This document shows positions 24,110 to 31,002 of a DNA stretch of 64,000 nucleotides, in pieces (the stretch's first letter is position 1; every line of letters begins with the position of its first letter). A model generated the notes under the pieces. The model had not been told where the DNA came from. It did not search any database and saw only the letters and a list, made by a program, of their open reading frames with translations. A program made the translations under genes and the position numbers. Source of the DNA: Alphaproteobacteria bacterium (lineage in GTDB: Bacteria > Pseudomonadota > Alphaproteobacteria > Micavibrionales > Micavibrionaceae); assembly GCA_021776075.1 (NCBI GenBank), contig JAJFGQ010000079.1, forward strand, positions 1 through 64,000. The letters run 5' to 3'.

Positions 24110-25156
24110 TTATAAAGTCAGATTGGCAGATGTTCTTACAACAGGTTTTTGCAACGGTGTTTGAACATCCAGTTCAATTTCGGCCTGTTTTAAAATACTA
24201 TCAAACTCTGCTCTGTAGCTTTTTTCAAATTGTCTTGGATCATAAATTTCCGGGTCAAGATCGTGTTTTGTAAGAAAATCATGAATATCTGAATCGGACA
24301 TATCATCTATCAAAGTTAAGGGGCCGGGCTTATCAAATAAATGCATTTGTTCGCCGGCAGGGGATTCGTAATCAGAGGGTAGGGATTCATCTGGAAGCAT
24401 GCTCGTCATAACAGAAGGCAATTCCATTTCCTCAAATCGCTTGACTAAACTATCCTTATAATGATGAAGGCCATTCCCTTCGTCTTCAATGCCAAAACAA
24501 TGCGCCGCCCCGGTCGGTAAGAGTGCTACACCTCCATTTTTATCCAGTTCTGCTTTTATAGTCTGCGCCATAAACGTATTACGGATAAGCATGTCATCGG
24601 GGCCGCACTCTCCTGCATTGCCCCTGCGTGCGTTAAGCTTTGATGCGATTTCGTCTGTGAAATGATCTGAATAATCCATACAAAAGTCTGCCGGATATAC
24701 ACGCGCGGCATCGGCGCAGACTATTTTGATGCCGTGATGTATCGCTGCTTGCAGCAATAATTGGCTTTCAAAAGCATGAAAATGTGTTTTTCCGCTTAAA
24801 GACTCCTTGTTTCCACCGATAATGGCTTTGGCTGTAATATGCCCTTCAGTGTCGTATGCTGTAATATGCTGTGCTAATTTCAGAGCGTTATCCGTGCCGT
24901 ATCCCCTGTCTAATAAAATGGTATAAAGACGATTATGAGGATATTCCATGAAAAGAGTAACATCTTGCTGTCTTGCCGCAAATTCTTTCAAAGCCAACGC
25001 TTGTGATACTTGATGAGAGAATATGCTATGATGTTCACCCATTGCCAAAACAACGCTATGGCCTTGTTCAGCAAGATCCAACGTTTTTTGTACAGATTGC
25101 TGTGCCACTTCCAGCGGATTTCCAGTTTTAGAAGATTGCTCAAATTCTTTTTGCAT
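24110..25156 (-). CDS. Putative TraB/ChaN-like (TIKI-like superfamily) protein
   Basis: The 348-residue protein is not confidently recognised. Its layout resembles the EreA/ChaN/TraB-like superfamily: AMGEHHSIFSHQ near residues 39-50 (GExH core), LFMEYPHN near 68-75 (conserved Glu), and RNTFMAQTIKAELDKN followed by GGVALLPTGAAHCFGI near 192-222, where family members have an R..MA..I helix and a strand ending in GxxH. Members include hydrolases and metalloproteases, so the role is open. The last 110 residues are an acidic tail unlike that superfamily. The ATG at 25156 has no Shine-Dalgarno and coincides with the predicted transcription start, so a leaderless mRNA is likely; a TTG at 25183 lies in the promoter. 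Confidence 0.55.
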   Translation of the reverse strand: MQKEFEQSSKTGNPLEVAQQSVQKTLDLAEQGHSVVLAMGEHHSIFSHQVSQALALKEFAARQQDVTLFMEYPHNRLYTILLDRGYGTDNALKLAQHITAYDTEGHITAKAIIGGNKESLSGKTHFHAFESQLLLQAAIHHGIKIVCADAARVYPADFCMDYSDHFTDEIASKLNARRGNAGECGPDDMLIRNTFMAQTIKAELDKNGGVALLPTGAAHCFGIEDEGNGLHHYKDSLVKRFEEMELPSVMTSMLPDESLPSDYESPAGEQMHLFDKPGPLTLIDDMSDSDIHDFLTKHDLDPEIYDPRQFEKSYRAEFDSILKQAEIELDVQTPLQKPVVRTSANLTL

Positions 25157-25162
25157 AATTAT

Positions 25163-25191
25163 ATTATAATGATATGGGGTCAATAATGCAA
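25163..25191 (-). promoter_or_regulatory. Promoter of the 24110-25156 gene
   Basis: On the minus strand TTGCAT (25191-25186) and a perfect TATAAT (25168-25163) are 17 bases apart. The expected +1, six to eight bases after the -10, is the A of the ATG at 25156. A second TATAAT overlaps one base further on (25163-25158). Confidence 0.55.
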
Positions 25192-25231
25192 AAACAAGCG
25201 CAGTGTCTGGGATATCTAGACAAATAGCTCT

Positions 25232-26680
25232 CTATGTTGTGTAACAAACCTCTTTGACCACATGGATGATTTCGTCCACTTGCGGCAGAGCAAGTTGCTC
25301 CAGATTGGCGGCATAAGGCATGGGCACATCGGCACCGCAAACCCGTTTGATGGGTGCGTCGAGATAATCGAAGGCATGTTCGATGCAGAGTGCGGCAATT
25401 TCCGATCCGATCCCGGCAAAGGGCCACCCTTCTTCTACACAGACAAGACGGTTTGTCTTTTTAACGCTTTCAATAATCGTCCAGCGATCTAGTGGACGAA
25501 TGGTCCGTAAGTTAATGACTTCGGCATTGATCCCCTGTTCTGCGAGTTTTTCCGCCGCTTCAAGGGACTTTCCAACCATGATGGAAAAAGAAACAATCGT
25601 AACGTCCGTGCCTTCACGTTCAATTTTTGCGCGCCCCAGAGGAATGGTGAAGTCTTCGTCCGTGGGAATATCAAAGCTCTGTCCGTACATCATTTCGTTT
25701 TCCAGGAACACGACAGGGTTGGGGTCACGAATGGCGGATTTCAAAAGCCCCTTCGCATCAGCAGCAGACCACGGTGCCACGACTTTCAGGCCCGGCACAT
25801 GGGCATACCAGCTGGCGTAGCATTGCGAATGCTGTGCGCCGACACGGGAAGCGGCGCCGTTTGCGCCACGAAAGACAATCGGGCAACCCATTTGTCCGCC
25901 AGCCATATATAAAGTTTTAGCAGCGGAATTAATAATATGGTCGATGGCCTGCATGGCAAAATTCATAGTCATGAATTCGACGATTGGTTTCAAGCCGTTA
26001 TAGGCCGCGCCAACGCCGAGACCGGTAAAGCCGTGTTCTGTAATCGGCGTATCAATGATGCGTTTGTCACCGAATTCGTCCAGCATACCCTGCGAAATTT
26101 TATAGGCTCCGTTATATTCAGCGACTTCTTCGCCCATCAGGAAAACGGTGTCATCACGCCGCATTTCTTCGGACATGGCATCACGCAAGGCATCACGTAC
26201 GGTTAAAGATTGTGTAGTCTTCATAAACGCCGCTTCATCAAAAGGCGGCGGCTCGATCACTGTACCCTGTGCGTACAGAATATCGCGGTTTTCAACATGA
26301 GCGCCGGCAGGCTGACTGATAATTCCGGGAGAGGCAGCCAGAGGTTGTTCTTCATCGGTGACCTCCTCCGTTACCGGCGGCGGTGTTTCTGTTTTTACCG
26401 GTTTTGAGGGCGCTTGGTCCAATGCGCTTTCGTCTTCACCCTCTTCCAGAAGCAGGGCAATAGGCGTGTTAACAGCAACGCCTTCAGTGCCTTCTGCGAT
26501 TAGGATTTTACCGATTGTGCCTTCGTCTACGGCTTCGACTTCCATTGTGGCTTTGTCTGTTTCAATCTCGGCAATGACATCGCCGGCTTCAACGGCATCG
26601 CCTTCGGATTTAAGCCATTTGGCCAAGTTCCCTTCGGTCATGGTCGGCGATAAAGCAGGCATTAAAATTTCAATAGGCAT
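25232..26680 (-). CDS. pdhB: Pyruvate dehydrogenase E1 beta with N-terminal lipoyl domain
   Basis: E1-beta shares the thiamine-diphosphate active sites with E1-alpha. This 482-residue form carries a complete lipoyl domain at residues 1-82, with the lipoylated Lys43 in [13 protein letters not shown] Pro/Thr/Glu-rich linker (about 83-150) follows, then the transketolase-like E1-beta domain ([18 protein letters not shown] onward, [13 protein letters not shown]) and the C-terminal transketolase domain. This fusion is usual in alphaproteobacteria. Here it matters more because E2 has no lipoyl domain. AGAGGAAG precedes the ATG, and pdhA ends 11 bases upstream. The interval to E2 is filled by three unrelated genes. 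Confidence 0.97.
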   Translation of the reverse strand: MPIEILMPALSPTMTEGNLAKWLKSEGDAVEAGDVIAEIETDKATMEVEAVDEGTIGKILIAEGTEGVAVNTPIALLLEEGEDESALDQAPSKPVKTETPPPVTEEVTDEEQPLAASPGIISQPAGAHVENRDILYAQGTVIEPPPFDEAAFMKTTQSLTVRDALRDAMSEEMRRDDTVFLMGEEVAEYNGAYKISQGMLDEFGDKRIIDTPITEHGFTGLGVGAAYNGLKPIVEFMTMNFAMQAIDHIINSAAKTLYMAGGQMGCPIVFRGANGAASRVGAQHSQCYASWYAHVPGLKVVAPWSAADAKGLLKSAIRDPNPVVFLENEMMYGQSFDIPTDEDFTIPLGRAKIEREGTDVTIVSFSIMVGKSLEAAEKLAEQGINAEVINLRTIRPLDRWTIIESVKKTNRLVCVEEGWPFAGIGSEIAALCIEHAFDYLDAPIKRVCGADVPMPYAANLEQLALPQVDEIIHVVKEVCYTT

Positions 26681-26691
26681 TTGTTCTTCCT

Positions 26692-27729
26692 CTAATCTTC
26701 CAATTCCAGCAAAATATCCGTCCAGAGTTCTGCTGGATCGGGTTCCTGTGATTCCTGAGCGAATTGTGCTGCTTCATTAACAATAACTTTGATTTCTTTG
26801 TCGATTGCCTTGATCTCGTCTTCTTTTATATCGCCCTCTTTCATCATTCTTGTTTTTAATGTCTGAAGAGGATCGCGTTCGTTTTTGACCTTGTTGACTT
26901 CTTCCTTTGTCCGGTATTTGGCCGGATCAGACATGGAATGGCCACGGTAACGGTATGTCATCATCTCCAGAATATAAGGGCCGTTTCCTGTGCGAACATA
27001 ATCAAGGGCCTGCCGGGTAGCATTGCGAATGGCAAAGACATCCATGCCGTCAACCTGTTCGCCGGGAATACCGTATCCTGCCCCACGCTGGTAGAGTTCG
27101 CCGGCAGCATGGCGCACGGCACTCGTGCCCATACCGTATTTGTTGTTTTCAATAACGTAAAGAACGGGGAGATTCCACAAAGCGGCCATATTATAGCTTT
27201 CCGCAACCTGCCCCTGATTGGCGGAGCCGTCGCCCAGATAAGTGACAGAGACACCGCCGTCGTCTTTGTATTTATGGGCGAACCCGAGCCCCGTGCCTAA
27301 GGCAACATTGGCGCCAACAATACCGTGACCACCGTAGAAGTTCTTTTCCTTGCTGAACATATGCATGGAACCGCCTTTGCCCCCGGAGTAACCGCCGCGG
27401 CGGCCTGTCAGTTCGGCCATCACGCCCTTTGGGTCCATGCCGCAGGCGAGCATATGCCCGTGGTCGCGGTAGGTTGTTATAATGGAGTCATGCTGTTCCT
27501 GAACGGAATGAACGCCGGTGACGACGGCTTCCTGTCCGATATAAAGATGGCAGAACCCGCCGATGAGACCCATGCCGTAAAGCTGCCCTGCTTTTTCTTC
27601 AAAGCGCCGGATTAGCAACATCTCCCGGTAGAAGGTTTTCATTTCCTCCAGAGACGGTTCAGGGGTGCTGTTCGAAACGGTTTTAAGATGTGGTTTTTTA
27701 CTTTTTCCACCTGATTTTTTTGCGGCCAC
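26692..27729 (-). CDS. pdhA: Pyruvate dehydrogenase E1 alpha
   Basis: E1-alpha decarboxylates pyruvate with thiamine diphosphate. The 345 residues contain the ThDP motif from GDGSANQG (166-173) to VIENN (192-196), the phosphorylation-loop-like region [16 protein letters not shown], and a basic N-terminus ([13 protein letters not shown]) often seen in alphaproteobacterial E1-alpha. Translation starts at GTG 27729, with AGGAGAG four bases upstream. The gene follows ftsB and precedes pdhB by 11 bases, the standard order. Confidence 0.97.
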   Translation of the reverse strand: MAAKKSGGKSKKPHLKTVSNSTPEPSLEEMKTFYREMLLIRRFEEKAGQLYGMGLIGGFCHLYIGQEAVVTGVHSVQEQHDSIITTYRDHGHMLACGMDPKGVMAELTGRRGGYSGGKGGSMHMFSKEKNFYGGHGIVGANVALGTGLGFAHKYKDDGGVSVTYLGDGSANQGQVAESYNMAALWNLPVLYVIENNKYGMGTSAVRHAAGELYQRGAGYGIPGEQVDGMDVFAIRNATRQALDYVRTGNGPYILEMMTYRYRGHSMSDPAKYRTKEEVNKVKNERDPLQTLKTRMMKEGDIKEDEIKAIDKEIKVIVNEAAQFAQESQEPDPAELWTDILLELED

Positions 27730-27775
27730 GGGACTCTCCTGATTGTTCTCAAAGGAGAATAGCAGACACGGACAG

Positions 27776-28090
27776 TCAATTGAAGCCTAACAATACATGT
27801 TCATCAGGATGAACATAGCCCAGAACATAACGAACGCGTTCTTCGAGTAAATCAGGATCAAGAGAACCGGAACGCAAGCGCACAACTTTACTTTCAAGGG
27901 CGCTTCTTTCTTCGCGTAAGCCATTATACTGGGTTGAAACTTTACTGACAGAACGCTCCAGAGTCATGAGCCTTATGATACTGCGTTCTCCAAATATAAT
28001 GTGGTAGGAAAAATACAGACAGAGGCAAAACCCGATAATGGCGAGTAAATTGTGTCTGAGAAGGTAACGCTGTTCGATCAGATGTTTCAT
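27776..28090 (-). CDS. ftsB: Septum formation initiator FtsB/DivIC-like
   Basis: This 104-residue bitopic cell-division protein belongs to the FtsB/DivIC family, which forms the FtsQLB complex that activates septal peptidoglycan synthesis. It has a short cytoplasmic N-terminus, one membrane helix (about 13-33), a coiled coil (about 40-70, SVSKVSTQYNGLREERSALE) and the LEERVRYVLGYVHPDE ending. In alphaproteobacteria it lies just upstream of pdhA, as here with 46 bases between. A weak TTGACC about 35 bases before the ATG may belong to its promoter. Confidence 0.9.
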   Translation of the reverse strand: MKHLIEQRYLLRHNLLAIIGFCLCLYFSYHIIFGERSIIRLMTLERSVSKVSTQYNGLREERSALESKVVRLRSGSLDPDLLEERVRYVLGYVHPDEHVLLGFN

Positions 28091-28192
28091 ATCTCTATCG
28101 AATCACATGCGAATCACCCGGTCAAGGATAAAAGTACAATAGAGTCAGTGCGTTACAGGAGAACAAGACCCGAACATTCGTTGTAAGTGATT

Positions 28193-29008
28193 CTAAAGAC
28201 TCGGATTTTTAGGATCTGTCTTTTTTATAAATTTTTGTGCTTCCGGTGAAAGCAGCTCAAGGGCTTTCTGTTTTTCCTGTTCCTCGATTTCTCGCAATTT
28301 TGTTCCAATTTCCTGTGTTGTCAGAGGCGCAGAAGGCGTTGTTAAAAACGTCTTCGCTACAAACAGATTATGACGATCTGTGAAATTCCCGAGTGTGGCT
28401 GCTGCCTTTTCAGGGGTTTCGTAGCGCGTTGCTTTGTCAGGCATGTCGACAAGCTCATATTCATCAGGGCCACGTTTCCCGTGAAAGCCGCCATAATCAA
28501 GTCCTTTATTATGGACGTATTGTATATGACCGGCTGTATGCACAACGGCCGTGTGGAATGATTTACCGACCGGCATTTGATCTGCGGCTGACTCGAAATC
28601 TATAATTAACTCAGGAAGACTAACGATCGTGCGTAAAAGTCCTGCCTGTTTTTCTGTCAATTCATTACTGTTTCTTTTGTGCTCTATTTCGGCCAAGGTT
28701 TGTTGGGCCATTAACAAAGTCTTTGCTTCCAACGGCTTTACGGATTCCAAAAAGAGGCTGACTGTTATGGGGTAAATACCAAAGGAGTCTATCTCCATTT
28801 TATCGCCACCGCTGTAGCTTTGCATGGTGGGCATATAGTCCAGTTGGCTCCTGGTTTGCCCAATGTCCATAATCCAGGTATCGGCAAGATTACCATACCC
28901 GAGATATGGCGTCCCTGAATCGTGTCTGTCATACCCTACGGAGCAAAGTCCACCGTCTTTGTATTTCCCCAGAACGACATATCCGAGATCAACATCATAA
29001 TTTTTCAT
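28193..29008 (-). CDS. Hypothetical protein, 271 residues
   Basis: I do not recognise this protein. It is soluble, with no signal peptide or membrane helix. The N-terminal third is rich in Gly, Tyr and Asp (YVVLGKYKDGGLCSVGYDRH), which suggests strands. A central helical part (about 85-145) and a middle with histidines (HTAVVHTAGHIQYVH, near 150-164) precede a charged helical C-terminus. GTGAGG lies eight bases before the ATG. It has its own strong promoter immediately after the end of the deacetylase gene and stands between ftsB and the deacetylase. The clustered histidines could bind metal, but nothing more can be said. Confidence 0.55.
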   Translation of the reverse strand: MKNYDVDLGYVVLGKYKDGGLCSVGYDRHDSGTPYLGYGNLADTWIMDIGQTRSQLDYMPTMQSYSGGDKMEIDSFGIYPITVSLFLESVKPLEAKTLLMAQQTLAEIEHKRNSNELTEKQAGLLRTIVSLPELIIDFESAADQMPVGKSFHTAVVHTAGHIQYVHNKGLDYGGFHGKRGPDEYELVDMPDKATRYETPEKAAATLGNFTDRHNLFVAKTFLTTPSAPLTTQEIGTKLREIEEQEKQKALELLSPEAQKFIKKTDPKNPSL

Positions 29009-29051
29009 AGCTCTCGCCTCACTGTATTTATATAATCAAAAAACTGAGTGT

Positions 29052-29081
29052 TTTATACACCTAGGAAGGGTGTTATGTCAA
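29052..29081 (-). promoter_or_regulatory. Promoter of the 28193-29008 gene with an internal inverted repeat
   Basis: On the minus strand TTGACA (29081-29076) and TATAAA (29057-29052) are 18 bases apart. Between them, ACACC and GGTGT form a 5-bp inverted repeat around seven bases, a possible operator. The leader to the ATG at 29008 is about 37 bases long and contains GTGAGG. Confidence 0.6.
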
Positions 29082-29086
29082 GTTTA

Positions 29087-30061
29087 TTATCTTTGAAGAG
29101 CTTGTGTATCTTCCGGCGTTGCTGTTGTCACTACGCTGCTGATAGGGGCTAATGCTATTCCTTTGTCCTGAAGAGTTGGAATCCATTCCTGTAAAGCCTG
29201 TATCGTATTGGCTTTCGGGTGGCCTATGGCTATCGCATACCCACTCTTTTTGGCGATAGCTTCCAGCTTGCGGAGGCTCTTCTGCACACCCTCCAGTGAG
29301 GGGTCGTGGTCCAGAAAGACATCACGCACGGCATGCGGAACCCGGTAAGACGCGGCTATGTCATCAGCGAGAGATGTATGGATGGTGCGTGAATCAACGA
29401 ATAAAAGCCCTCTTTCATAAAGATGGGCCATGACAATGCGCATAGACTCTTTATCCTGTGTCAAACGGCTGCCCATATGATTGTTAATGCCGACATAGCC
29501 TTCAAAAGCATTTAAACTCTGTTCCAACAGGTCTTCAAATTCAGAAGGTGGCATATCGACCCGCAACACTGTCGGTCCCGGATCAAGATCGGGATTCATA
29601 GGCTCCATCGGCATGTGAATCATGATTTCATGCCCGGCTTTGCGTCCCTGCTCTACCAACCCTTTAATTTTGGGCGCGTAGGGCAGAAAAGAAAGTGTAA
29701 CAGGCGGCGGCAAGGCCATAATTTCTTTTGAGCGGCGGCGGTCCATGCCCAGATCATCAATGATAATAACGACTTTTGGCTGATCTGGCGGTATATCAAC
29801 TTGTACGGCAAATTTCTTCCAGAGCGCTTCCGGTTCCGGCGGCGGTTCGATGGTTCTGTGGGGTGTTTTGTTTTTCTGTCGTATTTCGGGAGGTAAGCTT
29901 GCAAGCTCGATCGTCTGTTCCTGTTTTTGTGCAGCCTCTCTCCGCGCCTCTTCTATATAGGGGCGCGTTCCGTCAAATACAAAACGGTCAACCAGCACCA
30001 TCAGGATAATGCCCACAACTAAAAATGAGAGGTTATTGCGAGACGAGTGTTTCTGTTTCAT
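29087..30061 (-). CDS. Divergent polysaccharide deacetylase family protein
   Basis: The 324-residue protein has an N-terminal membrane anchor (about 11-27, LSFLVVGIILMVLVDRF), a Pro/Glu/Gln-rich periplasmic linker, and a NodB-like domain from about residue 105: VVIIIDDLGMDRRRSKEI, EIMIHMPMEP and GINNHMGSRLT carry the conserved Asp, His and His. This family is annotated as divergent polysaccharide deacetylase (YibQ-like), and its substrate is unproven, possibly peptidoglycan or another periplasmic glycan. The start at 30061 (MKQKHSSRNN) gives a proper signal anchor; the longer in-frame extension to 30226 adds an unlikely basic and aromatic stretch and would run into the lexA control region. 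Confidence 0.82.
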   Translation of the reverse strand: MKQKHSSRNNLSFLVVGIILMVLVDRFVFDGTRPYIEEARREAAQKQEQTIELASLPPEIRQKNKTPHRTIEPPPEPEALWKKFAVQVDIPPDQPKVVIIIDDLGMDRRRSKEIMALPPPVTLSFLPYAPKIKGLVEQGRKAGHEIMIHMPMEPMNPDLDPGPTVLRVDMPPSEFEDLLEQSLNAFEGYVGINNHMGSRLTQDKESMRIVMAHLYERGLLFVDSRTIHTSLADDIAASYRVPHAVRDVFLDHDPSLEGVQKSLRKLEAIAKKSGYAIAIGHPKANTIQALQEWIPTLQDKGIALAPISSVVTTATPEDTQALQR

Positions 30062-30195
30062 TCTAGGGTCAGGACTCTTTAATTTTGTGCAATTCTGTTG
30101 CAGCTGAAGGATAAAGATACAAGGAAAGCAAGTGAAAGCATAGCCAAAGCTATGGTGATCTTTTTTGACCCTAAGTAGCATATAACGAAAGAATC

Positions 30196-30224
30196 TTGAC
30201 AGATATAAAGAACTAAAGTAGAAC
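30196..30224 (+). promoter_or_regulatory. SOS (LexA) box over the lexA promoter
   Basis: GAAC at 30210-30213 and GAAC at 30221-30224 are separated by exactly seven bases, which is the alphaproteobacterial LexA operator. A consensus TTGACA at 30196-30201 lies just upstream, and the -10 region would fall at about 30219-30224, inside the operator. LexA therefore should repress its own gene, whose start codon is 84 bases downstream. Confidence 0.85.
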
Positions 30225-30307
30225 AAAGGGAAGACATAGGAAGAATATCGTTACCATAAAAAGAACAAAGCACATACAAACTGATTTCTAATACGGGGGA
30301 ATATATT

Positions 30308-31000
30308 ATGCTGACTAGAAAACAGAGAGATTTACTGCTGCTGATTCATGAGCGTATGGCGAGTGGTGAAGTCGCACCTTCATTTGAGGAGATGAAAGAG
30401 GCATTGGGGTTACGTTCTAAATCAGGCATTCATCGCCTGATTAGTGCTTTGGTGGAACGTGGTTATCTGGAGCGTCTTCCGCACCGTGCCCGTGCCTTGC
30501 AGGTCAAGCGTCTGCCGGAAGGCTATCAACCCTCGGAAAAAGATCAGACGCAGGCCGCAGCTCTTATTCGTAATACACAGCCCTTGCAAAATGATACGGC
30601 AGAGCAGCCAAGTTCATCGGTGTCTGTGCCCCTCTATGGAAAAATTGCAGCCGGGAGCCCTATCGAAGCTTTGCGGGATGAGGGGCAAACAATTGATATT
30701 CCGCCTTTTCTGATCGGTAATGGCGACCATTATGCTCTTCGGGTAGAAGGCGATTCAATGATTAAGGCCGGCATTAACGATAAAGATATTGTTCTTGTTA
30801 AGCGTGCAGAAACAGCCAATAACGGAGTCATTGTTGTCGCCTTGGTGGATGACACGGATGTGACCCTGAAACGCTTCCGAAAAGCCGGGAACAAAATTAT
30901 TCTGGAGCCTGAAAATGACGATTACGAACCCTGGGTTCTGGAGCCGGCTCGCGTTAAAATTCAGGGGCATCTTGTGAGCCTGATGCGCAATTACCATTAG
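30308..31000 (+). CDS. lexA: SOS repressor LexA
   Basis: LexA represses DNA-damage genes and cleaves itself when RecA filaments form. The 230 residues have the alphaproteobacterial winged-helix N-terminus (MLTRKQRDLLLLIHERM; PSFEEMKEALGLRSKSGIHR), the cleavage site Ala115-Gly116 (KIAAGSP), the catalytic Ser150 in VEGDSM and Lys188 in VTLKR. The GAAC-N7-GAAC operator upstream fits its expected binding site. GGGGGA precedes the ATG. Two bases separate its stop from that of comEC on the opposite strand. Confidence 0.97.
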   Translation: MLTRKQRDLLLLIHERMASGEVAPSFEEMKEALGLRSKSGIHRLISALVERGYLERLPHRARALQVKRLPEGYQPSEKDQTQAAALIRNTQPLQNDTAEQPSSSVSVPLYGKIAAGSPIEALRDEGQTIDIPPFLIGNGDHYALRVEGDSMIKAGINDKDIVLVKRAETANNGVIVVALVDDTDVTLKRFRKAGNKIILEPENDDYEPWVLEPARVKIQGHLVSLMRNYH

Positions 31001-31002
31001 TT

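Noticed and set aside
25232-26680. Lipoyl domain on E1-beta as a novel fusion
   Set aside because: This fusion is well known in alphaproteobacterial pyruvate dehydrogenases; the unusual part is its absence from E2.
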